Shown in pieces: positions 20,733 to 29,470 of a stretch of DNA of 64,000 nucleotides. The DNA comes from Chloroflexota bacterium (GTDB lineage: Bacteria > Chloroflexota > Anaerolineae > 4572-78 > J111): contig BOKF01000026.1 of assembly GCA_016860845.1 (NCBI GenBank), forward strand, positions 57,326 through 121,325, written 5' to 3'. Made by a program: the position numbers and the translations under genes. The notes under the pieces are model-generated. The model saw nothing but the letters and a program-made list of their open reading frames with translations. It did no database searches and was not told the origin of the DNA. Numbering within the stretch: position 1 is the stretch's first letter; each line of letters starts with the position of its first letter.

Positions 20733-23585
20733 TTATTTTACCGTAAACAGTGACAACTCTACAAAATCACCCCCAGCCGCTACAGGCAGGCGGGCGCCGG
20801 TCGCCGCGTCGTAAAGGCCGCCGATCAGGCGATAGCCGCCGGGCGGCAAATTGGCGGGAAGGGTCAGCGTGTAAGGGTCGGTCAGGATTTCGCCGGGGAG
20901 CCAGGTGGTGGTGGGCGCGGCGCCAGCCAGGGGCTGGCTGTCCACCTGAGCGACAACCTGCCCGGCGTCATTCAAGAGTTGGACAAACACCGTGTAGTCG
21001 GTTTTCATCTCGGCGATGGCCTGCCAGTAGAGCGTGACCGGCAAAGGACCACCGGCAGCCAGGGTGGTGGGTGGCCCATCGTAGCCAATCAATTTCAGTT
21101 GGCTGGAATTGCCAAAGGCGATGTTGGCCGTTGTGGCTATGACTGGAGTCTCAAACCGACGGGAACGGACGGCCAGAGCAACAGCGGCCAGAGAGGTTTC
21201 CGCTTCAACCTCGCCTGCCGGCGTTAGCAGGGCTACCTTAACCTGAGCCTGACTGCCGGTCAGGCGGGGACTCGTCGGCAGGTGATAGACCGCTCGCCGA
21301 ACCTGTCCCGCCTGCCACGAGTCCGGCGGCCCAACGGAGTCGGCCAGGGGAAAGTCACTGGCAATACTATTAGAACCATCACTGAGGGTGAGCCGGACCC
21401 CCCCCTGTCCCCCCCCTTCAAGGGGGGGGGAGGAAGAGGAAGCCTGCCAGTACAGCCACAACCACATTTCCTGGCCGGGCTGGATTTTGTCGGGGAGCAC
21501 GTAGCCGACCAGGGTTAATTGTGAATTGTGAATTGTGAATTGTGAATTGTGAATTGGGTTAGGGATGGGCAGCGTGGTCAGGGGTGGAGTAATTTGGGCC
21601 GGACCCACCGGGATGTTGGGAATAACAAGCGGCTGGCCGAGGGGCTGGCCGGAAGCAGGGTCATAGACGACGAGTTGGAGAGCGTAGCTGCCGGGGGCAA
21701 GGTCCGGCGGCAGCCAGAGGGCGCGCCGGTCGGGGATGAGCTGGTTGGGCGGCCAAGTTGAAGTAGCACCGGCAGCGGTAAGAGGGGGCCAGTCGCTCTG
21801 GGTAAAGATGTCGCCCCGATTGTTCATCAGGCGCAGCGATAATTGATAATCTTGCTCCAGGGAGGTGGGGGTTTGCCAGGTGAGTTCCAGCGGGAGCAGG
21901 TCGCCGGCAGGTGTTGTTTTACTGGATAAGGCTAACGTGATTAATTCCGGCCCTTTTCCTTGGGAATCGGCAAAAATCGCGTTGATCTCTTCCAGCCGGT
22001 CGGTGGGGGCGGCGCTGCCGGCGTATAAGGCCAGCCGTTTGCGGCCCAGCCAACTGTGCCAGGCGGGGTAAGCATGCTCGGCCAGCCAGCTTTCCAGCAC
22101 CGGGTCGAGATCAACCCCATATGGGGTGAACCAGAGGCGGCGATGAGCGCCGGCAATCCTGGCAATGATGTGGCGGGCCTCCTCCGGCGGGGGAGCCGGC
22201 GACAGAAAATCCAGGTAAAGCGGCAGTTTGCCGCGATAGTAGTAGTCGAATAGTTTCTCACCGCCGTCGCCGGTAAGGATGATAGCATCGCCGGGCAGTT
22301 CAAAGGCCTCAATTTTGCGGATGACCGCTCGCCAATCGTCCTTGGCGTAGGCCGGGTTAAAGTAGTGCTGCCAGAGAGCGTAGCCGTTGATGGTGAGAAC
22401 GGTCACAAGTAACAAGGTAGCAAGTAGCAGAGGGGCACCCCCGTGAACTACCGGGGGCAGGTGGGAGCGGAGGAGCGGGGGAGAATCTCTATGGGTCTTA
22501 CTAGTCCAAAACCGCAAATCGTAAATCCAAAATCGTAAATCGTAAATCGCTAAAATTCCCATGGCGACTGCCAGCAGAAAACCGACCTGGACGGGGATCA
22601 GGTAACGTTCAAAGTAGACCGGCGTGCGCAGTTCGCCGTAAAGCCAGGTGGCCAGGTTGGGGGCCAGGGTATAGGCAAGCAGAAAGGCCAGCATCTCCGA
22701 ACCGCGCCACAAGCCCCAGCGGCGGCGAGAGGCATAGATCAGCCCCAAAAAATAAACGGCCACAAAAACCAAGACCAACAGGACCGCTTCGGCCGGCGGC
22801 ATATATTCGCCGACAGTGTAAGCTTGCGCGCCCCGGACAAAGGTTTCCCATAACGTGGGCTGCTCGAGCCAGTGGAGAAAGCGCTGCAGCAAGGCTGAAC
22901 TAACAACAAGCCACGGCAGGTAAATCAGAAAAATGACGATTAAGGTACCGGCCCAGGCCAGGTAACTCCGCCAATGCCGCCGCCAGGTGAGCAGCAAAAA
23001 AAGGCCCTGGCTGCCGATGACTACCAGCGCGTGGTAATGAGTCAAGATGGCCCACTCGGTGCCGGCTACGTAAAGCAGCCACCAGCGCCAGCGTTTGGAT
23101 TTCAAAGGTTTTTGAAAACCTTCGAGGTCCGGCAGCATTTTGACAAAGCCCCACATGCTCATCATCGAGGCGGCGGTAAAGATACTGTACATCCGCGCTT
23201 CTTGAGAATGCCAGATTTGGTAGGGAGCAACCGTCATGAGCAGCGCGGTCAGGATGCCTAAGCGGTCGTCGCCCAGGGCCTGGCCCAGGCGATAGCTCAG
23301 AGGCACGGCCATGACCCCAAACACCAGGGAGAAAAAGCGCAGCGCGTACTCGCCGTCGCCAACCCATTGAATCCAATACAGGGTAGCAAAGTAATAGAAA
23401 GGGGGCTTGGGTTCTTCGGTTAGCAAGGAGCGCCACAATTCGCTCAGGGGAAGCTTGGCAAAGTAGAGCGTCCAGGCTTCTTCGATCCAATAACTCTGCA
23501 CTTCCAGCCGGTAGACGCGCAGCAGAAAGGCCAGCAGTGTCAGCCCCAAAATGATGAGTTTTTGGCGAGAGCTTGAAAGTCTCAT
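20733..23585 (-). CDS. GT39-type membrane glycosyltransferase with C-terminal beta modules
   Basis: 950 residues. The N-terminus has the GT-C layout: first helix, then 'VQSYWIEEAWTLYFAKLPL' with the acidic catalytic pair, and 'EPKPPFYYFATLYWIQWVG'. About ten helices follow up to residue ~430. The extracytoplasmic tail carries up to three beta modules, the clearest being the last ('LPVTLYWQAIAEMKTDYTVF', 'APTTTWLPGE', 'LPPGGYRLIGGLYDAATG'). In-frame repeats: GTAAATC units (22514-22556, 'YDLRFWIYDLRF'), AATTGTG units (21516-21557, 'IHNSQFTIHNSQL') and a G/C palindrome (about 21400-21436, 'SSPPLEGGGQGG'). Its start overlaps the stop of the next GT39 gene (ATGA). Confidence 0.85.
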   Translation of the reverse strand: MRLSSSRQKLIILGLTLLAFLLRVYRLEVQSYWIEEAWTLYFAKLPLSELWRSLLTEEPKPPFYYFATLYWIQWVGDGEYALRFFSLVFGVMAVPLSYRLGQALGDDRLGILTALLMTVAPYQIWHSQEARMYSIFTAASMMSMWGFVKMLPDLEGFQKPLKSKRWRWWLLYVAGTEWAILTHYHALVVIGSQGLFLLLTWRRHWRSYLAWAGTLIVIFLIYLPWLVVSSALLQRFLHWLEQPTLWETFVRGAQAYTVGEYMPPAEAVLLVLVFVAVYFLGLIYASRRRWGLWRGSEMLAFLLAYTLAPNLATWLYGELRTPVYFERYLIPVQVGFLLAVAMGILAIYDLRFWIYDLRFWTSKTHRDSPPLLRSHLPPVVHGGAPLLLATLLLVTVLTINGYALWQHYFNPAYAKDDWRAVIRKIEAFELPGDAIILTGDGGEKLFDYYYRGKLPLYLDFLSPAPPPEEARHIIARIAGAHRRLWFTPYGVDLDPVLESWLAEHAYPAWHSWLGRKRLALYAGSAAPTDRLEEINAIFADSQGKGPELITLALSSKTTPAGDLLPLELTWQTPTSLEQDYQLSLRLMNNRGDIFTQSDWPPLTAAGATSTWPPNQLIPDRRALWLPPDLAPGSYALQLVVYDPASGQPLGQPLVIPNIPVGPAQITPPLTTLPIPNPIHNSQFTIHNSQLTLVGYVLPDKIQPGQEMWLWLYWQASSSSPPLEGGGQGGVRLTLSDGSNSIASDFPLADSVGPPDSWQAGQVRRAVYHLPTSPRLTGSQAQVKVALLTPAGEVEAETSLAAVALAVRSRRFETPVIATTANIAFGNSSQLKLIGYDGPPTTLAAGGPLPVTLYWQAIAEMKTDYTVFVQLLNDAGQVVAQVDSQPLAGAAPTTTWLPGEILTDPYTLTLPANLPPGGYRLIGGLYDAATGARLPVAAGGDFVELSLFTVK
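21400..21436. repeat. G/C-rich palindromic insert in GT39 gene
   Basis: CCCCCCCTGTCCCCCCCTTC followed by AAGGGGGGGG forms an inverted repeat in the coding frame, adding 'PPLEGGGQGGV' within a beta module. Related to the repeat that ends the DUF559 gene. Confidence 0.65.
21516..21557. repeat. Heptamer array (AATTGTG) in GT39 gene
   Basis: Five consecutive AATTGTG units, nearly perfect, in frame and without stop on the coding strand. Confidence 0.85.
22514..22556. repeat. Heptamer array (GTAAATC) in GT39 gene
   Basis: About five units of AAATCGT with one AAATCCA variant, encoding the tandem 'IYDLRFW' peptide. The same unit is found at 4666-4702 in another GT39 gene. Confidence 0.8.
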
Positions 23586-26104
23586 GGGTTTGAACGGTCC
23601 ACGTTTAACGTTACCTGGCCCAAGTCCACAAAATCCCCCTGCTGATCAACGGGCAGGCGCTGACCGGTGACGGGATTGTAGAGGCCGGCAATCAGGCGAT
23701 AACTCCCGACGGGCAAATCAAAAGGGACAGCCAGGGCGTGGTGGTCAATCACGGGCTGGCCCGGCTGCCAGGTTGAGGTCGGTGTGTAGCCGGCGTTGGG
23801 CGGGCTGTCATGTTGGGCCAAGGGGGACCCATCGGCGGCGAGAAGTTGGAGGAAAAGGTTGTAATCGGCCGGAAGAGGTTGCAGCGGCAGCCAGACAAAT
23901 TCGACCGGCAAGGTTTGCCCTGGCTCAAGTGATTCGTTTAGCTTAACTTCCAGCAGCCGCACCTCGTCGCCCAGAATAGCATTGACCGGCCGGGTGACAG
24001 TTGGGGTTCGGGTGTCGAAGCGGACCAGGCGGACATCCTCAAACCAATCATTGCCGGCGGCAAAGGCGTTGAGGGCCAGCCAGCGTTCGGCCGTGTTATC
24101 GGGCGCAGCCGGCGGCACGCCAACGGTGACGAGCCAGGCGTTGGGACCGGTCAGCGCATTTTGCAGCAGGGGCAGGGCCGTCTCCGGGGGCGGCCAGGCT
24201 TCTTGGGCCAAGCCGGTGAGGGGCAGACGGGTTTTGAACCGGTTCATCGGCACGTGGTAATGGTACGGAGCTATGGTGATAATCTGGTCAGCGGGACTGG
24301 CCTGAGCGGCGGCAGTCTCGAGGGCCTGGGTATAAGGATCATCCAACGGGCCAAACTGCCGGTCGGTGGTGAAGTAGCGGGCGAGGAGGAAGTAGGTGAG
24401 CACAAGAGCAAGGAGAAGGACGGGAAGAAGCGACGAGGCGAGAAGGCGTGAGACGGGAGGTGTAAGGCGTAAAGCGTAAAACTTAAAAGGTAAAGCGTGA
24501 AGTGTCGTCGGCTTTAAATCGGCGGTCGCCGGTCGGTGGTCGGTCGTCATTTGTCGCCAGAGGAGCCAGCCGGAGAGCAGAACCAGGGCGAGGCTCAGGC
24601 TAAAGGCCAGGCCATCGAAGTCCCAGGGCTGCCACCAGGCCAGGTCGGAGTTTTGGAGCGACCAGGCCCGAATCTGGCCGGCAATCTGGCTGTAGCGAAA
24701 ATCGTAGAGAGCCGCGGTGTTTTCCAGGAAAAATTCGCCGCCAAATTCAGCTTGCAGTTGGCCGAGAAAGACCCAGGGGTTAATGGCGACGCCGAGGAGC
24801 TGGATGAGGAAGGAGAGGAGGAGTAAAGCATAAAACATGATGCGTGATGCGTGATGCGTAAAGCGTGATGCGTGATGCGTGATGCGTCCCAGGGAGAGGT
24901 TTCGCTCTGGTGCATGTTCCATTTTAGCTACGACTCTGCCCTCTGTCCCCCTGCCGTCTATTACTTGGGCAATCAGAGGGGCGAGACAAATCACAAAGAA
25001 AGGGGCCACCGGCACGAGGAAGCGGCTGCCCCAGGAGAGGCCCTCACCGGAGGACCAGGCAGAAAAGAGGGCAATCGTGACGCCGGCCAGTCCGGCGAAG
25101 AGCCAGGCTTCGGCGGGGTGGGTCTTGCGGAACAGCCACCAGCCGGGCAGGCTCAGAATGAGGATCGGCGAGTAAATGAAAAAGCCGCGCAGCGGGCTGA
25201 GCAGGAGTTTGTAAAGGCCCAGCAGAATATTGGGCGAGAACAGGGTTAAATCGTAGCCGGTCTGGAAGGGGTTGCCGGAGCGAAGCGCGTTGTAAGCCAT
25301 CAAAATTGCCCCGGCGAAGGCGATAGTTGAACCAAAGACAGCGAAAGGCAGGAACGAGGAGGCGAGGAGGCGAGGAAGCGGAAGAACTTGCCCTCTCGCC
25401 TCTTCGCTGCTTCGTTTCTTCGCCTCCTCTACAACTATCCACAGTAAATAAAAAGCAAACACCGGCAGCAAAAAAAGATTATTGGCCCGAGTCAACACGG
25501 CGAAACCGGCGGCCAGACCGGCGATAGCGATGTGATGCAGGCCGCCTTCCTGGCGGTATACAAAGAGCATGTAAGCGGCCAGAAGTAATAAAAACCCGGC
25601 CAGCGGTTCGCTGAAGAGATACTTGGCGTAGACAAAGGCAATCGTGGCCAGACCAAAAATTAATGAGACAATGGCGGCGGTCAGGGTGGAAAAACCCAGG
25701 CGCTGTCCAAACATAAAGATGAGCAGGCCGGTCGCAGCGGTAATGAAGCTGTTCAGCAGGGAGACGCTCTGCAGCATCCCTATGCCCGGCAGATAGAGCG
25801 CCAGCCAGTACAGCGGAGCCTGGGCCAGCGACAGGGCCAGGCCCTTTTTGGAGTAAACGTGTCCATCCCGGCCAAAAAAACCTTGCGCTTCGGCCTGGCT
25901 GGTCGTCCATTGGGTCCAGGCGATTTGGTCGGTATTCAAACGGCCAAATTTAACCAGGCTCTCGGTGACGGCAAAGATAGAGACTTCGTCAACGGAGTGA
26001 AAGCCGCCCCGGTAGGTCAAGAGGTAAATTGCCAGCAGGAACAGCCCGATGGACAGACCTAAGGCGCGGCGTTTAGTTTTTTCAAGAGCAACTTCAGGCT
26101 TCAT
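23582..26104 (-). CDS. GT39-type membrane glycosyltransferase
   Basis: 840 residues. The first helix is followed by 'GGFHSVDEVSIFAVTESLVKFG', with the acidic pair expected of GT-C enzymes, and 'GHVYSKKGLALSLAQAPLYWL'. About eleven helices occupy residues 15-560. The tail has one beta module ('LPVEFVWLPLQPLPADYNLF', 'TPTSTWQPGQ', 'LPVGSYRLIAGLYNPVTGQ'). Heptamer elements at 24443-24504 and 24822-24919 and a GAGGCGAG-type repeat at 25352-25430 are read through in frame ('RITHHASRFTHHASRIM', 'EEAKKRSSEEARGQ'). It overlaps the pentapeptide gene by 11 bp and the next GT39 gene by 4 bp, so the three form an operon. Confidence 0.85.
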   Translation of the reverse strand: MKPEVALEKTKRRALGLSIGLFLLAIYLLTYRGGFHSVDEVSIFAVTESLVKFGRLNTDQIAWTQWTTSQAEAQGFFGRDGHVYSKKGLALSLAQAPLYWLALYLPGIGMLQSVSLLNSFITAATGLLIFMFGQRLGFSTLTAAIVSLIFGLATIAFVYAKYLFSEPLAGFLLLLAAYMLFVYRQEGGLHHIAIAGLAAGFAVLTRANNLFLLPVFAFYLLWIVVEEAKKRSSEEARGQVLPLPRLLASSFLPFAVFGSTIAFAGAILMAYNALRSGNPFQTGYDLTLFSPNILLGLYKLLLSPLRGFFIYSPILILSLPGWWLFRKTHPAEAWLFAGLAGVTIALFSAWSSGEGLSWGSRFLVPVAPFFVICLAPLIAQVIDGRGTEGRVVAKMEHAPERNLSLGRITHHASRFTHHASRIMFYALLLLSFLIQLLGVAINPWVFLGQLQAEFGGEFFLENTAALYDFRYSQIAGQIRAWSLQNSDLAWWQPWDFDGLAFSLSLALVLLSGWLLWRQMTTDHRPATADLKPTTLHALPFKFYALRLTPPVSRLLASSLLPVLLLALVLTYFLLARYFTTDRQFGPLDDPYTQALETAAAQASPADQIITIAPYHYHVPMNRFKTRLPLTGLAQEAWPPPETALPLLQNALTGPNAWLVTVGVPPAAPDNTAERWLALNAFAAGNDWFEDVRLVRFDTRTPTVTRPVNAILGDEVRLLEVKLNESLEPGQTLPVEFVWLPLQPLPADYNLFLQLLAADGSPLAQHDSPPNAGYTPTSTWQPGQPVIDHHALAVPFDLPVGSYRLIAGLYNPVTGQRLPVDQQGDFVDLGQVTLNVDRSNP
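24443..24504. repeat. Heptamer-type array in GT39 gene
   Basis: Diverged GCGTGAG, GGTGTAA, GGCGTAA, AGCGTAA and AGCGTGA units, in frame, encoding 'TLHALPFKFYALRLTPPVSR'. Confidence 0.7.
24822..24919. repeat. Composite heptamer element in GT39 gene
   Basis: About ten units (AAAGCAT, GATGCGT x3, AAAGCGT, GATGCGT x3) are followed by the spacer CCCAGGGAGAGGTTTCGCTC and TGGTGCATG. This is the longest composite copy, with the same spacer as in the elements at 3759 and 4296. Confidence 0.8.
25352..25430. repeat. GAGGCGAG-type inverted repeat in GT39 gene
   Basis: Octamer-like GAGGCGAG units on the left and CTCGCCTC/TTCGCCTC units on the right form a long imperfect inverted repeat, in frame. A second copy lies at 32625-32700 upstream of lon. 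Confidence 0.7.
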
Positions 26105-26834
26105 AGGTTGAGCCGTCGGGGAGGATGACTCCTTCCAGGGTGGCAGCCAGGTTTAACTGGGCTTGGCTCACTTCGGCGCCGGTCAAATTGACCCAGTTCA
26201 ACTTGGCGCCGGTTAAATCGGTTTCGGTCAAATTGGCGTCGCGCAAATCGGCGCCGCTAAGGTTAGCCCGACGCAGGATAGCCCCTTCCAGATTGGCATG
26301 GCTGAGCTTGGCTTCACGCAAATCGGCGTGACTCATGTCGGCAGTGGTCAGATCGGCTTCACTGAGATTAGCTTCACTCAGGCTGGCCGAAATCAGATGC
26401 GCCCGGCTCAGGTTGGCCCCACTTAGATTAGCCCAGCTTAACTGGGCCTCGTACAGCTTGGCCCAGCTCAAATCAGCCCAACTCAAAATCGTTTCATTCA
26501 AATTAGCTTCAAACAGTTTTGCCCGGCTCAGGTGGGCTTCGATGAGGCTGGCCCGGTGCAAGTTAGCTCCATTCAGAGTAGCCCCGGTCAATCTGGCCCA
26601 ATTGAGGGTGCTGTCGCTTAAGTTCGCTCCGCTTAAATCCGCCTCATCCAAAATGGCCTCACTCAAATTGCACTGCTGCAAAGTGGCCGCCATAAGCTTG
26701 GCACTGCGCAAATTGGCCCGAGAGAGATTGGCCTGGTCAAAACGAAGGCTGTATAGATTGAAGCCAGCCAGGTCTACGCCTCTAAAATCCCGGTCACCGG
26801 CCCGATAACGCTGGATCAGGTCTCGTACATCCAC
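26094..26834 (-). CDS. Pentapeptide-repeat protein
   Basis: 246 residues from a GTG start. From residue ~20 the chain is an almost unbroken series of about 40 A(D/N)LXX-type pentapeptides ('ANLSRANLRSAKLMAATLQQ' onwards), which fold into a right-handed quadrilateral beta helix. The N-terminal 'LIQRYRAGDRDFRGVDL' is a common cap of such proteins. There is no signal peptide or partner domain. Functions in the family range from gyrase protection to unknown; none can be assigned here. First gene of an operon with two GT39 genes. An extended -10 promoter lies at 26921-26926. Confidence 0.88.
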   Translation of the reverse strand: MDVRDLIQRYRAGDRDFRGVDLAGFNLYSLRFDQANLSRANLRSAKLMAATLQQCNLSEAILDEADLSGANLSDSTLNWARLTGATLNGANLHRASLIEAHLSRAKLFEANLNETILSWADLSWAKLYEAQLSWANLSGANLSRAHLISASLSEANLSEADLTTADMSHADLREAKLSHANLEGAILRRANLSGADLRDANLTETDLTGAKLNWVNLTGAEVSQAQLNLAATLEGVILPDGSTYEA

Positions 26835-26920
26835 GGCTCGTTTTCCTCGTGAAAGCGGTCGGACAATAAATCAGGCGGGCGCGGTTCGGAAAAGGTGGCC
26901 GGCCAACCTTAAGCCCCGCT

Positions 26921-26926
26921 ATTATA
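26921..26926 (-). promoter_or_regulatory. Extended -10 promoter for pentapeptide/GT39 operon
   Basis: Minus-strand TGC-TATAAT ending about 87 bp before the GTG start. No convincing -35 is visible, as expected for an extended -10 promoter. Confidence 0.5.
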
Positions 26927-27028
26927 GCAAAGGCCGGGGCAGATGACCAGATTGGCGTTAACAGATGAAGGAGGGGTTACGGTACTGGTATTTATCGGAT
27001 TTTGCCAAAAGTACGAGGGGCGTGTATC

Positions 27029-27832
27029 ATGGGACACCGCGCCGGGGTGCGCTATTTTTATGCTTGCGTGGGTTCCGTGATACAAGAAGTCACTAACGGG
27101 CAAAAGCCATCACTCTTTCTTTCAATTGTCATCCCAGCTTATAATGAAGAATCCCGTTTGCCCAACACTCTACCACAAGTGGCAAAATTTGTGGAAGCTC
27201 AGGATTATAAGGCTGAGGTGGTGGTGGTTGACGACGGCAGTACTGACAGAACCGCCCAGATTGTCGAAGAGATTGCCGCTCAATATCCTTGCGTGCGCCT
27301 GGTGCGCGCTCCACACGGCGGCAAAGGGCACGCGGTCAAAACCGGCATGCTGCAAGCTCAAGGCGAGTATGCCTTTTTGTGCGACGCCGACTTAGCCATG
27401 CCGATTTCCGAACTGCCTAAATTCCTGCCCCCCTGCCAAAACGGTTATCAAGTGGCCATTGGCTCGCGTGAAGGGCAAGGGGCAGTCCGCTATAACGAAC
27501 CGGGCTATCGCCACCTGATGGGACGGGTTTTTAACCTGTTGGTCAAAATTATGGCCGTGCCCGGTTTTGAAGACACCCAGTGCGGCTTCAAATGCTTTCA
27601 CCATTCCGTCACCACTGATCTTTTTTCCCGTCAGACCATTGATGGCTTTGGCTTTGATGTCGAAGTGCTTTACATTGCCCAAAAGCGTGGTTATAAAATC
27701 GTCGAAGTGCCCATTCACTGGTATTATCAAGCCGAGAGTAAAGTCCATCCTATCAAAGATACCATTCGGATGGTAAAGGACATGCTGACCGTCCGCCGCA
27801 ATGACCGGCTGGACCTTTACAAAAAGAATTAA
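27029..27832 (+). CDS. GT2 glycosyltransferase (dolichyl-phosphate glucosyltransferase-like)
   Basis: About 267 residues from the ATG at 27029; the frame is open from a TTG at 27002, and a GTG at 27077 is another possible start. GT-A fold: 'LSIVIPAYNEESRLPNTLPQ', 'VVVDDGSTDRT' (nucleotide-sugar Asp pair), 'GKGHAVKTGMLQAQGEYAFLCDADLA' (in pieces, DXD-like 'CDADLA'), 'TQCGFKCF' and a C-terminal 'VPIHWYYQAESKV'. It resembles polyprenyl-phosphate glucosyl/mannosyltransferases, which make the lipid-linked sugars used by GT-C enzymes; the GT39 genes nearby are plausible users (inference). Divergent from the pentapeptide operon. Confidence 0.85.
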   Translation: MGHRAGVRYFYACVGSVIQEVTNGQKPSLFLSIVIPAYNEESRLPNTLPQVAKFVEAQDYKAEVVVVDDGSTDRTAQIVEEIAAQYPCVRLVRAPHGGKGHAVKTGMLQAQGEYAFLCDADLAMPISELPKFLPPCQNGYQVAIGSREGQGAVRYNEPGYRHLMGRVFNLLVKIMAVPGFEDTQCGFKCFHHSVTTDLFSRQTIDGFGFDVEVLYIAQKRGYKIVEVPIHWYYQAESKVHPIKDTIRMVKDMLTVRRNDRLDLYKKN

Positions 27833-27963
27833 GCCGACCTCCTTCCTCTGCCAAATTTGTTCAAAAATAGGGCTAACTTCGGCTTGCAGGTCAAAATTGC
27901 CTTTCCACTCTATCCCTGATATAAAGTAGAATATCGAACTTTGTGCCAGTGAGGAGCTAGCGC

Positions 27964-29415
27964 ATGAAAAATAAAGCTTTAACCGGGCTTTTGCTCTGGC
28001 TGACAGTGGGGTTGGTGCTCATTACTTCGGCTTGCACGCCGGCCAGCACCCCGGTGAGCCAGCAGCCAACCCGGCCCATTGCCATCATCGCCTCGCCCCG
28101 CAGCGACACCCAGATTGCGGTTGGGCAAGAAGTGATGATTACCTTCACCGTCGCCGATGTCAAAGGAGTTGCCCAGGTGGAACTGGCGGTAGATGGCCAG
28201 CCCATCCATGTTGAGAAGATCACGACCCCGGTCAATTCCTTTGCCGGAAATAAAGCCTGGACCCCTGACAAGCCCGGCAGTCATGTCATCGAGCTGCGCG
28301 CTTTTAATGTGGATAACGAACCGAGCGATCCGGCCCAGGTTTTTGTCACCGTTACCGGCACTGGTGAGGAAACGCTTCCCCCAGCAAGTGACACCCCATC
28401 CGTGCCCCCCGTAGCTGGCGACACTCCCCTGGCTGGCGTCACCGCCGAGGCGACCCCGATCACGCTCATTCCACCCAGCCCAACCGGCGCTCCCGCCGGC
28501 CCATCTCCGGCCCCCAACCAGCCCACGGTAACGACTCGCACCGGCTTGAATGTGCGGGGCGGACCGGGCACCGATTATCCGGTCATTGGCCGGCTGACAG
28601 AGGGACAAACCCTGCCGGTTACCGGCCGCAATGCCCAGACCACGTGGTGGCAGGTGGTCTATCCGCCGGGCAGCAACGAGCGAGGCTGGGTATCCGGCGA
28701 TGCCCAGTTCACCACCTCCAGCAATACCGAAGGAGTGGCGATTGTCCAGGCTCCGCCCAGACCCACGCCGGCCCCGCCAACGGCAACGCCGACTCCCGCG
28801 CTGCCGGTCATCCAGTACTTCAGAGCCGACCGGGAGACGCTCAATCCCGGTGAGAGAGTGACCCTGAGTTGGGACCTTTCCGGGGCCAGAGAAGCTTTTC
28901 TGCGCTACGACGATGTGACCGAGGGTGTAATTGCCCCCGGCAGCAAAACTCTCTCGCCGTCCAAAACCACCGTTTATACCCTGCTGGCTCGCGGCGCGGC
29001 GGGCGATACCACCGCCCAGGTAACGGTCAAAGTGAATGAAGCCACGGCCACACCGGTCACGGTCATCAACGATGGCAAAAGCAAGATTTTGAACGGCCAG
29101 ACGATTGACTTTGACCGCGGGGTCATCCAGGGGTCTGACGGGGCCGGGGCCGACTTTTTCTGGGATGGCCAGGAGAAGCGATTTATGCCCCAGAACGGAG
29201 CCACCGGCGCTTTTGTCGGCGATGTTTTTGAAGAGATCAGTCTGAACGATTGCCGCTCCGTGACCTACGGGCAGCCCTTCCCGGATGTGGGCAGCGTCAG
29301 CCGCGTCACCGGCTGCTATCGCACCGACCAGGGCCGCTACGGCAAGTTCTTCATCAGCGAATGGAGCGCCGATGCCAGCCTGACCATGCAGTGGGTCACG
29401 TGGGATTTTCGTTAG
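27964..29415 (+). CDS. SH3b-domain lipoprotein
   Basis: 483 residues. The lipoprotein signal ends 'LVLITSAC' with the lipid-modified Cys near residue 25. Next are an Ig-like beta domain (about 37-125, 'GQEVMITFTVADVKGVAQVELAVDG' in pieces), a Pro/Thr-rich linker and an SH3b domain (about 178-245: 'RTGLNVRGGPGTDYPVIGRL', 'WWQVVYPPG', 'GWVSGD'). A second Pro-rich linker leads to another Ig-like domain ('LNPGERVTLSWDLSGA') and a unique C-terminal domain ('GVIQGSDGAGADFFWDG'). SH3b domains bind cell-wall peptides, so an envelope role is likely. GAGGAG lies before the ATG. The stop is within 10 bp of the metG promoter. Confidence 0.82.
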   Translation: MKNKALTGLLLWLTVGLVLITSACTPASTPVSQQPTRPIAIIASPRSDTQIAVGQEVMITFTVADVKGVAQVELAVDGQPIHVEKITTPVNSFAGNKAWTPDKPGSHVIELRAFNVDNEPSDPAQVFVTVTGTGEETLPPASDTPSVPPVAGDTPLAGVTAEATPITLIPPSPTGAPAGPSPAPNQPTVTTRTGLNVRGGPGTDYPVIGRLTEGQTLPVTGRNAQTTWWQVVYPPGSNERGWVSGDAQFTTSSNTEGVAIVQAPPRPTPAPPTATPTPALPVIQYFRADRETLNPGERVTLSWDLSGAREAFLRYDDVTEGVIAPGSKTLSPSKTTVYTLLARGAAGDTTAQVTVKVNEATATPVTVINDGKSKILNGQTIDFDRGVIQGSDGAGADFFWDGQEKRFMPQNGATGAFVGDVFEEISLNDCRSVTYGQPFPDVGSVSRVTGCYRTDQGRYGKFFISEWSADASLTMQWVTWDFR

Positions 29416-29421
29416 TATTTG

Positions 29422-29430
29422 TGGTATAAT
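29422..29430 (+). promoter_or_regulatory. Extended -10 promoter for metG
   Basis: TGG-TATAAT about 40 bp before the metG ATG. The core TGTGGTATA recurs before mreB and lon. Confidence 0.6.
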
Positions 29431-29470
29431 CCTCGTTCAATAAATTGTGGGAGAGAGAAGAGGAAGCTTC

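Noticed and set aside
26335..26808. Plus-strand repetitive open frame (Leu/Ala/Arg-rich)
   Set aside because: Antisense of the pentapeptide-repeat gene; its periodicity is simply the complement.
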